A stretch of DNA of 64,000 nucleotides from Denitromonas halophila (GTDB taxonomy: Bacteria > Pseudomonadota > Gammaproteobacteria > Burkholderiales > Rhodocyclaceae): contig NZ_VMNK01000007.1 of the NCBI RefSeq assembly GCF_007625155.1, positions 1-64,000 on the forward strand, written 5' to 3'. The number at the start of each line of letters is the position of its first letter. The first letter of the stretch is position 1. A program made the position numbers and the translations under genes. This document shows positions 26,066-34,623 of the stretch, in pieces. Below the pieces are notes generated by a model. It was given only the letters and a program-made list of their open reading frames with translations. It ran no database searches and was not told the DNA's origin.

Positions 26066-26518
26066 ATGGATTTGTTGTTGTGGCGCCACGCCGAAGCCGT
26101 TGACGGCACCCCCGACCTGACCCGCGAGCTCACCGAGCGCGGCCACAAACAGGCCAAGAAAATCGCGCAGTGGCTCAGCGAAAACCGCCCCAAACACCTG
26201 CGCACGCTGGTCAGCCCGTCGCTGCGTACGCGGCAGACGGTGGCTGCCTTTTCGGACAAATTCGAGATCGTGCCGGCGCTCGCGCCCGACATGGGTGTGC
26301 CGGACATCCTCGCCGCCACCGGCTGGCCCGAAGGCCGGGGTGCCGCACTGCTGGTCGGCCACCAACCCTCACTCGGCCGCCTGGCCGCCATGCTGCTATC
26401 GGGCAGCGAAACCGACTGGACGATCAAGAAAGGCGCGCTGTGGTGGTTCAGCAACCGCGTGCGCGACGGCGAAACCCAGACCGTGCTGCGCGCCGTGATC
26501 TCGCCCGACCTGCTGTAG
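26066..26518 (+). CDS. sixA: SixA-type phosphohistidine phosphatase
   Basis: A 150-residue histidine phosphatase. The catalytic RHAEA (Arg7-His8) is at the N-terminus, the second conserved Arg pair follows ('SPSLRTRQT') and the 'LLVGHQPSL' His closes the site. SixA removes phosphate from histidine on phosphotransfer proteins, including the nitrogen PTS protein NPr in E. coli. It follows the CYTH-CHAD gene by 19 bp with GAGGA before the start; CHAD and SixA genes are frequent neighbours. The target protein here is unknown. Confidence 0.88.
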   Translation: MDLLLWRHAEAVDGTPDLTRELTERGHKQAKKIAQWLSENRPKHLRTLVSPSLRTRQTVAAFSDKFEIVPALAPDMGVPDILAATGWPEGRGAALLVGHQPSLGRLAAMLLSGSETDWTIKKGALWWFSNRVRDGETQTVLRAVISPDLL

Positions 26519-26528
26519 AGTTTGGGGC

Positions 26529-27746
26529 GTGAACCCCGCCCTCATCCCCGAAGCCGTCCGCGCCCTTGGCGCCCACCCGCTGCGCACCCTGCTGGCCATG
26601 CTCGGCATGATCATCGGCGTGGGTGCGGTGGTGCTGATGCTGGCCATCGGCGACGGCGCGCGCGCCAAGGTGCAGGAGACCATCGACGCGCTGGGCAGCG
26701 ACCTGTTTGTGGTTGTCTCCGGCGCACCCACGCTCGGCGGCCTGCGTTACGCCGCCGGCAGCGTGCCCACCCTCGACACCGATGACGCCGAATCCATTGC
26801 CCAACTGGGCAGCGTACTCGACACCGCCCCCACCCATTGGGGCAGCGCGCAATTGCAGTTTCGCGGCACCAACTGGCCGACCTCGGTGTATGGCAGCACG
26901 GCGGCCTTCCCGCTGGTGCGCAATTGGGATCTGGCCGCGGGGGAGTCCATCGACGACGCCGATGTGCGCGCCGCCCGCCGCAAGGTGGTGCTCGGTGCCA
27001 CCGTGGCCACAGAATTGTTCGGCGCCAATTCACCCATCGGCGAGACGGTGCGCATCAACGGCCAACCCTTCGAGGTGCAGGGCGTGTTCCGCGCCAAAGG
27101 CCAGAGCCTGTCAGGCCGCGATCAGGATGATCTTGTATTCATTCCACTCACCACCGCGCAGCGCCAGCTCTTCGGCAGCCCCTTTCCCGGCGCGGTGCGC
27201 TTCATCTCCGCCAAGGCTCAGCCGGGGCGTCTGGCCGAAGCGATGAAAGACGTCGGCGCACTGCTGCGCCAGCGCCACCGCCTCAGCGGCGAGATGGAAG
27301 ACGACTTCTCGGTGCGCGACCTCACCGCCCGCAATGAAGCGGCCGCCGAATCAGCCCGCGCCATGCGTCTGCTGCTCGGCGCGATTGCATCGGTGTCGTT
27401 ACTGGTGGGGGGCATCGGCATCATGAACATCATGCTGGTGTCGGTCACCGAGCGTACCCGCGAGATCGGCATCCGCATGGCGGTCGGCGCGCGGCGGCGC
27501 GACATCCTCGGCCAATTTCTGCTCGAAACCCTGCTCATCTGCCTGATCGGCGGCGCGCTTGGGGCGGCCGCTGGCATCGGCGGTGCCTGGCTGGCCGCCA
27601 CGCTGTTTGACATGACCGTGGTGGTCAGCGCCACGGCGGTGATCGTGGCTTTTGTGTTCGCCGCCAGCGTCGGCGTGTTCTTCGGCTACTATCCCGCCCG
27701 CAAGGCCGCCGCCTTGCCGCCGGCCGAGGCGCTGCGCGCGGTCTGA
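26529..27746 (+). CDS. MacB/FtsX-type ABC transporter permease
   Basis: A 405-residue permease: one helix near 18-40 ('TLLAMLGMIIGVGAVVLM'), a large periplasmic MacB-PCD domain (about 45-270) and three C-terminal helices (about 285-395, 'LLVGGIGIMNIMLVSVTERT' first 20). It completes the MacA-like adaptor and ATPase encoded at 22646-24513. A GTG start at 26529 is used; it lies ten bases after the sixA stop. This half-size permease works as a homodimer with the separate ATPase. Substrate unknown; MacAB pumps export macrolides, peptides or siderophores. Confidence 0.9.
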   Translation: MNPALIPEAVRALGAHPLRTLLAMLGMIIGVGAVVLMLAIGDGARAKVQETIDALGSDLFVVVSGAPTLGGLRYAAGSVPTLDTDDAESIAQLGSVLDTAPTHWGSAQLQFRGTNWPTSVYGSTAAFPLVRNWDLAAGESIDDADVRAARRKVVLGATVATELFGANSPIGETVRINGQPFEVQGVFRAKGQSLSGRDQDDLVFIPLTTAQRQLFGSPFPGAVRFISAKAQPGRLAEAMKDVGALLRQRHRLSGEMEDDFSVRDLTARNEAAAESARAMRLLLGAIASVSLLVGGIGIMNIMLVSVTERTREIGIRMAVGARRRDILGQFLLETLLICLIGGALGAAAGIGGAWLAATLFDMTVVVSATAVIVAFVFAASVGVFFGYYPARKAAALPPAEALRAV

Positions 27747-27864
27747 TTCGCCCCGATGTGCGCCGCCGGGCAGGCGCCGGACGGGCTTGATATTGCCGCC
27801 TGCACGCTTCATATTGCTATGCTCGCCATTTTGGCCGCGACCGATCTCGCCCCCGGACTTCTTG

Positions 27865-28398
27865 ATGATCAAGCGCTTCCTCCCCTCCCATGAAAGCATC
27901 AAAGGCCACCGCCTGTTGCGCTGGGTCGGGCCGCGCCTGCACGATCCCTCGCTGTGGCGGATCAATCGCCACACGGTGGCCAAGGCGGTGGCAATCGGGG
28001 CATTTTTCGGGCTGATGATTCCGGTGGCGCAGATTCCCGCGGCGGTCATCGTGTCGCTGTCGCTACGCGCCAATCTCTGGATCGCCGCGGTCAGCACCCT
28101 GATCAGCAATCCGCTCACCTACGCGCCGCTGTACTACTTTGCCTACCATCTGGGCGCCGGTCTGCTGGGCATTGCCCCCAAGCCCGAAGAGGCCACACCA
28201 CCGGTGTATGAAAGCTTCGGCGCATGGTTTGAGCACGCCTGGACCTGGCTGTCGGGTATTGGTCAGCCCTTGCTGCTAGGCATGTTATTGATGGCGATTG
28301 TCGGTGCCATCTGCGGGTATGTGCTCACCCAAGCGGCGTGGCGCTGGCGCGTTCTGCGCAAACGGCGCATCAGCCTGCGCGCCAGAATGGTGATCTAA
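27865..28398 (+). CDS. DUF2062 membrane protein
   Basis: A 177-residue protein with two or three helices and the DUF2062 signature 'HTVAKAVAIGAFFGLMIPV' and 'ISNPLTYAPLYYFAYHLG'. The function of the family is not established. It starts at ATG 27865; the in-frame TTG just upstream is less likely. Single gene with about 120 bp upstream; the basic C-terminus (RKRRISLRARMVI) suggests a cytoplasmic end. Confidence 0.85.
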   Translation: MIKRFLPSHESIKGHRLLRWVGPRLHDPSLWRINRHTVAKAVAIGAFFGLMIPVAQIPAAVIVSLSLRANLWIAAVSTLISNPLTYAPLYYFAYHLGAGLLGIAPKPEEATPPVYESFGAWFEHAWTWLSGIGQPLLLGMLLMAIVGAICGYVLTQAAWRWRVLRKRRISLRARMVI

Positions 28399-28502
28399 AC
28401 GACCGTTTGTCCCTTCCGCAGTGCACAAATTACAACCTTTGTACTAGACTGGAACGCTCAACACGATTTGGAACGGCACATCGCCGTTGCACGGTGGCGT
28501 AT

Positions 28503-29432
28503 ATGGACGAGAACCCCGCAGAGGGTACCCGACGGGTCATTAACAACCGATTACGGGTGTATTACGGCGGTTACTGGATCAAGGTCTACGACCCGCCCGA
28601 AGACACACTGGCCACCAAAAAGAAACTCATTGGTGCGCTGACCCGACGGTTGTTCAACCACGTCGAGCACGGTATCAATATCCCCGGCTTTCGCCTGGAG
28701 GCTGCACGCGCAGCCTATGAGGCCGAAACCAACGAGGCCATGCGCCGCGTCAAAGGCGGCATGCTGGCCGGCGCCCTGTTCAACCGCGCCGCCGATATCT
28801 TCACCAAGCTGGTCGAACTGCAGGCCCTGGGTGTCGACATCGGCCAGGAGAACCCGCTCATGCGCCAGTGTGGCGCCTGTCTGCAAAAAGCCCTGGAGCT
28901 GGGTCGCCTGGTCAATCACATCAGCGGCGAAGAGGGCATCGACGAGCTATGGGGCGAACCCTTCCGGGCATTCTCCATTCCGGTCGAAGACTTTTACGAG
29001 AGTCGCTACATCAAGATCGCGCAGGCCATGCGCGATATCGACAAAATCGCCACGGCAATGGTCCATGCCTTTACCTGCAACGGCATCTTTGCTGGCGTTG
29101 AACCCCTGGTTCACGCCTATGCCGAAGCCGCCCGCGAGAAGTGCGAGACCCTGCGTACCGACCCGGCCATTTTCGACATCTGGCCGGCCTTTGTGGTCGC
29201 AGGCGAGCAAATGAACGGCTTCACGCCCAAACTGCCAGCACGACCAATCCGCAGCCAGATTCGCAACGCCGACACCGGCGTGGAGTTGATGCGTGCCGGC
29301 ACCGACCTGCTGATCTACATCACCCGCGCGCGCGTCCCGATGCCCAAGAGCACCCGCGAGTTTGTCGAAAAGTGCAACGCCTTTGCCGACCGCTGGGCAG
29401 AACCGGCCTGTCCGCCGGCTCGGGTGGCCTGA
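28503..29432 (+). CDS. Conserved protein of unknown function
   Basis: A 309-residue protein I do not recognise. It has no signal peptide or membrane helix and looks all-helical after a short beta start ('RLRVYYGGYWIKVYDPPED'). Cysteines cluster weakly (Cys near 122-126 'CGACLQ', and 'FTCNGIF'), with no clear metal motif. The start ATG at 28503 has no strong ribosome site, and the upstream stretch (28399-28502) is the only AT-richer patch nearby, probably the promoter. It converges with mnmA after about 80 bp. Codon use matches its neighbours, so it is a resident gene. Confidence 0.75.
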   Translation: MDENPAEGTRRVINNRLRVYYGGYWIKVYDPPEDTLATKKKLIGALTRRLFNHVEHGINIPGFRLEAARAAYEAETNEAMRRVKGGMLAGALFNRAADIFTKLVELQALGVDIGQENPLMRQCGACLQKALELGRLVNHISGEEGIDELWGEPFRAFSIPVEDFYESRYIKIAQAMRDIDKIATAMVHAFTCNGIFAGVEPLVHAYAEAAREKCETLRTDPAIFDIWPAFVVAGEQMNGFTPKLPARPIRSQIRNADTGVELMRAGTDLLIYITRARVPMPKSTREFVEKCNAFADRWAEPACPPARVA

Positions 29433-29515
29433 GTCTGCCGAATCACGACAGCCCGTTTAGCGCGCGCCGATAGCCGCAATGGTCACCGGCGCGCCGCGCC
29501 TTGAACCACCGTCGT

Positions 29516-30640
29516 TCAGACGATCACGCCGCCACCCAGACACACCTTGGATTCATACACCACCACGCTCTGCCCGGGCGTGAGCGCCCACTGGGGTTCA
29601 GCAAACGCAATTTCGACTTCGCCATTGCCGACGCGGTCGATCTCGCAGGGCTGGTCGGGCGTGCGATAGCGCGGCTTGGCGGTATACACCCAATGGGTGT
29701 GCGGATCGCGCCCGGCAATCCAGTTCAGCTCGGTGGCCACCAGTCGCTCGCGCAGCAAGGCCGGGTGTTCGTGGCCTTGTACCGCGTACAGCACATTGGT
29801 CGCCATGTCCTTTTTGGCCGCATACCAGGCGTCATGCTCGCCACCGGCGTCTTCCATGCCCTTGATGCCACCGATCATCAGCCCCTTGCGCTGACCGATG
29901 GTGTGATACATCAGGCCCTGGTGCTCGCCAAGCACGCGGTCGTCGTCCAGCGAGCGGATTTCACCCGGCTGGGTCGGCAAATAGCGACTGAGAAATTCGC
30001 GGAACGGGCGCTCGCCGATAAAGCAGATACCGGTCGAGTCCTTCTTGGCGTGCACATGCAGGCCCGCCGCCTCGGCCATGCGCCGCACCTCGCGCTTGTA
30101 GATATCGCCGAGCGGAAACAGCGTGCGCGACAGCTGCTGCTGATTGAGCCGGTACAGAAAGTAGCTCTGATCCTTGGTGCCGTCCTCGGCCTTGAGCAAC
30201 TGGAACTCGCTGCGCCCGTCGCTGCGCCACTCGCGCACGCGGGCGTAATGACCGGTGGCGATCTTGTCGGCACCCAGCTGCATGGCGTGATCGAGAAAAC
30301 AGCGGAACTTGATCTCGGAGTTACACAGGATGTCGGGGTTCGGCGTGCGCCCGGCCTGGTATTCCTTGAGGAAGTCGGCAAACACGCGGTCCTTGTACTC
30401 GGCCGAGAAGTTCACCACTTCGAGATCAATACCGATCACGTCGCACACCGAGGCCACGTCGACCAGATCCTGCCGGGTCGAGCAGTACTCATCGTCGTCA
30501 TCGTCTTCCCAGTTCTTCATGAACAGGCCGACCACCTCGTAGCCCTGCTGCTTGAGCAACAGCGCCGCCACCGACGAATCCACCCCGCCGGACATGCCGA
30601 CCACCACCTTCATCCCGTTCGGATCTTGCTTACTGGACAT
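29516..30640 (-). CDS. mnmA: tRNA-specific 2-thiouridylase
   Basis: A 374-residue MnmA, which thiolates U34 of tRNA-Lys, -Glu and -Gln using sulfur from IscS via Tus proteins. The PP-loop GMSGGVDSS is near residues 15-23; the two catalytic cysteines are in '[12 protein letters not shown]' and '[10 protein letters not shown]'. The N-terminal '[11 protein letters not shown]' insert is typical of proteobacterial enzymes. The start at 30640 is preceded by AAGGA and overlaps the end of the upstream gene at 30630. Confidence 0.96.
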   Translation of the reverse strand: MSSKQDPNGMKVVVGMSGGVDSSVAALLLKQQGYEVVGLFMKNWEDDDDDEYCSTRQDLVDVASVCDVIGIDLEVVNFSAEYKDRVFADFLKEYQAGRTPNPDILCNSEIKFRCFLDHAMQLGADKIATGHYARVREWRSDGRSEFQLLKAEDGTKDQSYFLYRLNQQQLSRTLFPLGDIYKREVRRMAEAAGLHVHAKKDSTGICFIGERPFREFLSRYLPTQPGEIRSLDDDRVLGEHQGLMYHTIGQRKGLMIGGIKGMEDAGGEHDAWYAAKKDMATNVLYAVQGHEHPALLRERLVATELNWIAGRDPHTHWVYTAKPRYRTPDQPCEIDRVGNGEVEIAFAEPQWALTPGQSVVVYESKVCLGGGVIV

Positions 30641-31313
30641 TCGGTCCTTCTCCATCGAGCCATTCCGCCAGCGGCAAGATCACCGCAGGCGTGCCATGGT
30701 CGTAAAACCAGGTATCAACTGCAAATTGGGCACCTGGGGAGCCCGTCGCCGCCACCGGCGGCACGGGCACATCGTTCAATACCTCGGCGCAATCACACAA
30801 AGCGAGCAAGGTCGGCACATGATCGGGAATCAAGGCCGGCGCCACCGGTTGCGGCGGAGGGGCAATTTCTTCTAGCACCGCGCCAAAATGCTGGAACAGC
30901 ACCCCCGTCGTCCGCCGCACAGGCGGCATCAACTTGTGAAACCGCAAGGCGCCGCGCGCCTCGAGGATGCCGAGCAGACGCGTCGTTGAATTGGCGTGGT
31001 CGATACAGTCCATGCGGCCATAGACCCCGTCATCGGCATAGTTGCCGCCGCGATCTGCAAAAATGGGCGACTGTTTGCCCGCTTCGCGGTACATCCCGCC
31101 AACCACCTCGGCCAGAATGCTGCGCTCCTCGGCCGCGCTGCTCGCCGCAGCGAGTTGACGCTGCCACGACACCAGCGCCGTGTCCGAATAGCGCACCGCC
31201 GTCTCGGTGACGCAGCCATAGTTGTAGCAGATCGACACGTCCACCGAGGCGTGCGATGGCGCGCTCACCCACAGGGTCAGCATCGTCAAGGCAGGAGCAC
31301 ACCAGCGCATCAT
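30630..31313 (-). CDS. Exported protein of unknown function
   Basis: A 227-residue protein with a signal peptide (residues 1-22, ending SHASVD) and then a globular domain with four to five cysteines ('[10 protein letters not shown]', '[14 protein letters not shown]', 'LCDCAE'). The 'DCxDHxNST' motif could be an active or structural site, but I cannot name a family. It sits between a NudJ-like gene and mnmA with overlaps of 4 nt (upstream) and 11 nt (downstream), so all three are one operon, an arrangement seen in related betaproteobacteria. Confidence 0.78.
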   Translation of the reverse strand: MMRWCAPALTMLTLWVSAPSHASVDVSICYNYGCVTETAVRYSDTALVSWQRQLAAASSAAEERSILAEVVGGMYREAGKQSPIFADRGGNYADDGVYGRMDCIDHANSTTRLLGILEARGALRFHKLMPPVRRTTGVLFQHFGAVLEEIAPPPQPVAPALIPDHVPTLLALCDCAEVLNDVPVPPVAATGSPGAQFAVDTWFYDHGTPAVILPLAEWLDGEGPNVQ

Positions 31314-31768
31314 GATTCCGAATAGTGCCGCAATAAATCCAGCGACGCCCGCTGGCCGGCCAGATAATCATCCACACAACGCAACAGCAGCGGGCTGCGA
31401 TGCCGCCCAACGGTGGCCACCATCTCGTCGCGGGTCATCCACACGGCGCGCACAATACCGGCGTCGAGCTGCCGCCCGGCAATCGCCTCGCCCACGCTGC
31501 CGCCAAAGGCAAAGCGCAGATAAGTGACCTCACCATCCGGCCGCGGCCATTGATAAATACCGACCAGATACTCGGGTGTAAATGGATGCGCCGTTTCCTC
31601 CAACGCCTCGCGCGCGGCCGCCTCGACCAGCGACTCACCCGCTTCCAGATGCCCCGCCGGCTGGTTGAAACGCAGCCCATCCGAGGTTTCTTCTTCGACC
31701 AGCAAGAAGCGACCATCGCGCTCGACAACCGCTGCCACCGTCACATTCGGTTTCCAGACCCGCTCCAT
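31310..31768 (-). CDS. nudJ: NudJ-like NUDIX phosphatase
   Basis: A 152-residue NUDIX hydrolase. The start 'MERVWKPNVTVAAVVE' resembles E. coli NudJ (MFKPHVTVACVV). The NUDIX box spans 'GHLEAGESLVEAAAREALEE' and the following T. NudJ hydrolyses HMP-PP and other nucleotide or thiamine diphosphates; it is encoded next to mnmA in E. coli too, which supports the call. An alternative start five codons upstream is possible. Confidence 0.85.
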   Translation of the reverse strand: MERVWKPNVTVAAVVERDGRFLLVEEETSDGLRFNQPAGHLEAGESLVEAAAREALEETAHPFTPEYLVGIYQWPRPDGEVTYLRFAFGGSVGEAIAGRQLDAGIVRAVWMTRDEMVATVGRHRSPLLLRCVDDYLAGQRASLDLLRHYSES

Positions 31769-31899
31769 GCACAGCCCCGACATTAAAGATGCGCATTTTA
31801 GCGCGGCCACAGCCAGCCACAAGTTGCGATAGAATTGCGCGATTCGTGTGCCCCATCCGAGGGCGCCGCTCAACACAACATTTCGCTGGAGACTTCAAC

Positions 31900-32820
31900 A
31901 TGTCCATGGCCGATCGCGACGGTTCTATTTGGTATGACGGCAAGATGGTGCCGTGGCGTGATGCCACCACCCACGTGCTGTCTCACTCGCTGCACTACGG
32001 TCTGGCGGTCTTTGAAGGCGTGCGCGCCTACGCCACCGCCCGCGGCCCGGCGATCTTTCGTCTGCGCGAGCACACCCAGCGCCTGATCAACTCCGGCAAG
32101 ATCTACCACATGAACCTGCCCTACTCGCTCGACGAGCTGATGCAGGCGCAGATCGATGTGGTCAAGGCCAACAAGCTTGAGTCCTGCTACATGCGTCCGA
32201 TCGCCTTCTACGGCTCGGAAAAAATGGGTATCTCCACCCGCGGCGCCACGGTGCACGTCGCCGTTGCCGCCTGGCCCTGGGGCGCCTATCTGGGTGAAGA
32301 AGGCCTGGAGAAAGGCATCCGGGTCAAGACCTCGTCCTACCAGCGCCACCATGTGAACGTCACCATGCCGCGCGCCAAGGTCTCAAGCACCTACGCCAAC
32401 TCCATTCTGGCCAACCTCGAAGCCACGCAAGACGGTTACGACGAAGCGCTGCTGCTCGACGTGCAAGGCTTTGTCGCCGAAGGCGCAGGCGAGAACCTCT
32501 TCGTCATCAAGGACGGCAAGATCTACGAGCCCGAAATTGCCTCGGCACTGACCGGCATCACGCGTGACTCAGTCATTCGCGTGGCCCGCGAGTTCGGCCT
32601 CGAAGTCCAGTCCCGCCGCTTGACCCGCGACGACATCTACATCGCCGACGAGGCCTTCTTCACCGGTACCGCCGCCGAAGTCACCCCGATCCGCGAGCTC
32701 GACAACCGCGTCATCGGCGCCGGCAAGCGTGGCCCGATCACTGAAAAGATTCAGGCCCGCTTCTTCGAGATCGTCAATGGCCGTGCGCCCGAATACGACG
32801 ACTGGCTCACTTACGTTTGA
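31900..32820 (+). CDS. ilvE: Branched-chain amino acid aminotransferase
   Basis: A 306-residue class IV aminotransferase making Leu, Ile and Val from their keto acids with glutamate. The PLP lysine is Lys160 in 'TMPRAKVSSTYANS'; 'LDVQGFVAEGAGENLFVIKD' (20 residues) marks the cofactor-phosphate region. Start ATG 31900 has GGAG eight bases upstream. Followed after 18 bp by a small zinc-finger protein, as in many betaproteobacteria. Length and motifs are normal. Confidence 0.95.
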   Translation: MSMADRDGSIWYDGKMVPWRDATTHVLSHSLHYGLAVFEGVRAYATARGPAIFRLREHTQRLINSGKIYHMNLPYSLDELMQAQIDVVKANKLESCYMRPIAFYGSEKMGISTRGATVHVAVAAWPWGAYLGEEGLEKGIRVKTSSYQRHHVNVTMPRAKVSSTYANSILANLEATQDGYDEALLLDVQGFVAEGAGENLFVIKDGKIYEPEIASALTGITRDSVIRVAREFGLEVQSRRLTRDDIYIADEAFFTGTAAEVTPIRELDNRVIGAGKRGPITEKIQARFFEIVNGRAPEYDDWLTYV

Positions 32821-32838
32821 TTTCACGAGAGACTCATC

Positions 32839-33039
32839 ATGGCTGACAACAAGGACGCCTTCCGCCGCATCGACGTCACCGCCAAGGATCTGCCGCTGCA
32901 CTGCCCGCAACCGGGCGCGCCGCTGTGGGCCCGCCACCCACGCGTATTTCTCGACGTACTGACCGAAGGCGAAGTGTGCTGCCCCTACTGCAGCGCCACC
33001 TATGTCTTTACCGGCGAACGCCCCAAAGGTCACCACTGA
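32839..33039 (+). CDS. CHCC-type zinc-finger domain protein
   Basis: A 66-residue protein with the pattern LHCPxP, ARHPRVFLDV, CCPYCSATY: one Cys, one His and two Cys ligands of the CHCC zinc finger found also in a mitochondrial complex I subunit (NDUFS6). The bacterial copies are small and usually follow ilvE; their job is not established. Encoded 18 bp after ilvE with GAGA before the start. A strong hairpin follows the stop. Confidence 0.88.
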   Translation: MADNKDAFRRIDVTAKDLPLHCPQPGAPLWARHPRVFLDVLTEGEVCCPYCSATYVFTGERPKGHH

Positions 33040-33043
33040 CCGG

Positions 33044-33080
33044 TAGCCAGTCAGGCGGCGCACCGCCGCCTGACTGGCAC
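33044..33080. terminator. Terminator hairpin after the ilvE operon
   Basis: GCCAGTCAGGCGG at 33046-33058 pairs exactly with CCGCCTGACTGGC at 33066-33078, extended by two more pairs around a three-base loop (CAC). A short 'actttc' follows. It sits 7 bp after the zinc-finger gene stop codon. Confidence 0.7.
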
Positions 33081-33106
33081 TTTCGAACGCCCGAAGGAAT
33101 TCCCAC

Positions 33107-33535
33107 GTGTCCGACACCGCGTTCACCTCACCGCAAGAGGTTGAGGTCGCTTTCTATGCTGCGCTCGCCCGCGCCGATCTGGATGCCATGATGGCCGTCT
33201 GGTGCGACGACGAAGAAGTCGTCTGCGTGCACCCCGGCGCGCCTCGCGTCGTCGGCCTGGCCGCCGTGCGCAACACCTGGCAGCAACTGTTCTCCGACGG
33301 CCCGCGCCTGAAGATCGAAGTCACCCAGCAGGTGGTCTCGGCCGGCACCGTCATGGCCATGCACAGCGTGCTGCAGCATGTGCAGATCGATGGTGACGAC
33401 GAACTGCATCCGCCCATCGTCGCCACCAACATCTTCATTCGTGGTGCCAAGGGCTGGCGCCTGCTGGCGCATCACGCCTCGCCCACGCCCGACCTGCACG
33501 CCGGTGACCCCGATGCGCCAATGCTGGTGCATTGA
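33107..33535 (+). CDS. SnoaL/NTF2-like domain protein
   Basis: A 142-residue protein of the NTF2-like superfamily (SnoaL/DUF4440 type): an N-terminal helix, then 'ALARADLDAMMAVWCDDEEV', a central helix with 'VVGLAAVRNTWQQLF' and four strands ending 'LLAHHASPTP'. The fold can be enzymatic or simply ligand-binding; no catalytic set is obvious. It follows the ilvE terminator and precedes the YheT-like gene by 35 bp, so it may share transcription with the latter. Confidence 0.82.
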   Translation: MSDTAFTSPQEVEVAFYAALARADLDAMMAVWCDDEEVVCVHPGAPRVVGLAAVRNTWQQLFSDGPRLKIEVTQQVVSAGTVMAMHSVLQHVQIDGDDELHPPIVATNIFIRGAKGWRLLAHHASPTPDLHAGDPDAPMLVH

Positions 33536-33570
33536 GACCTGCGCCATGCCAGGATGACCCACCGGCTCGC

Positions 33571-34542
33571 ATGAATCCCGGCACCTACCACGCGCCCGCC
33601 TGGCTCCCCGGCGGCCACCTGCAAACCATCTGGCCGCTGGCGCGCATGCCGCGCACGCCCAACTACACCCGCGTGCGCTGGGAAACCCCCGACGGCGACT
33701 TCATCCATGCCGACTGGCTACCGCTGCAAGAGCGTGCCCCCCTGGTGGTGCTCTTCCACGGGCTGGAAGGCTCCAGCCAGTCACACTATGCGCGCGCCCT
33801 CATGCATACGCTGGCCGCCAGCGGCTGGAACGGCGTGGTGCCGCACTTTCGCGGCTGCTCCGGCCGACCCAACCGCCTGCTGCGCGCCTACCACTCCGGC
33901 GACAGCGCCGAGATCGGCTGGATTCTTGCCCGCATCGCGTCGCGCTATCACCACGGGCCCATCTTCGCCGTCGGCGTCTCGCTGGGCGGCAATGCGCTGC
34001 TCAAATGGCTGGGTGAGCAAGGCGACGCGGCCAGCCATCACATCGCTGGCGCCGCCGCCATCTGCCCGCCGCTCGATCTGACCGTCTCCGGCATGGCGCT
34101 CGGCCAGGGCTTCAACCGCATCTACACCCAGCGCTTTTTGCGCACGCTCAAAGCCAAAGCGCTCGACAAGATCGCCATCCACAAGGCCGCGCTCGACGTC
34201 GAACGCATCCGCAAGGCGCGCACCCTGTACGAATTCGACGATGCCTTTACCGCCCCGGTGCATGGCTTCAACGGCGTACTCGACTACTGGTCGCGCGCCT
34301 CCAGCCGCCCCTGGCTCAAGCACATCACCACCCCCACGCTGCTGCTCAACGCCCGCAACGACCCCTTCGTACCGCCCGCCGCCTTGCCGCTGCCGGGCGA
34401 CTGCGCCCGCGCCGTCAAGCAGGAATTGCCCGAAGGCGGCGGCCATGTCGGCTTCCTGAGCGGCCGCTTTCCCGGCTCGCTCGGTTGGCTTCCCGAACGG
34501 CTGATCAGCGGTTTCGAGCGCCTCGCTCGCCGCACGACGTGA
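33571..34542 (+). CDS. YheT-family alpha/beta hydrolase
   Basis: A 323-residue hydrolase. 'LPGGHLQTIWP' at the N-terminus and 'LFHGLEGSSQSHYARALM' are the YheT/EMB8 signature; the nucleophile elbow is 'GVSLGGN' near residue 145, the acid in 'NARNDPFVP' and the base His in 'EGGGHVGFL'. The catalytic triad is thus complete. Substrate is unknown across the family (putative esterase). The start ATG 33571 is chosen because homology begins at once. Confidence 0.9.
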   Translation: MNPGTYHAPAWLPGGHLQTIWPLARMPRTPNYTRVRWETPDGDFIHADWLPLQERAPLVVLFHGLEGSSQSHYARALMHTLAASGWNGVVPHFRGCSGRPNRLLRAYHSGDSAEIGWILARIASRYHHGPIFAVGVSLGGNALLKWLGEQGDAASHHIAGAAAICPPLDLTVSGMALGQGFNRIYTQRFLRTLKAKALDKIAIHKAALDVERIRKARTLYEFDDAFTAPVHGFNGVLDYWSRASSRPWLKHITTPTLLLNARNDPFVPPAALPLPGDCARAVKQELPEGGGHVGFLSGRFPGSLGWLPERLISGFERLARRTT

Positions 34543-34623
34543 CCCATTCGTCACACGAAATCAGCACAAATCCGGGATAATTGCGCCAACCCTTTCCATT
34601 CATTCAGCATCTCCGGACATCTC

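Noticed and set aside
29501-31210. A 569-codon open frame opposite mnmA and its neighbour
   Set aside because: Antisense shadow; the minus-strand genes carry all family motifs.
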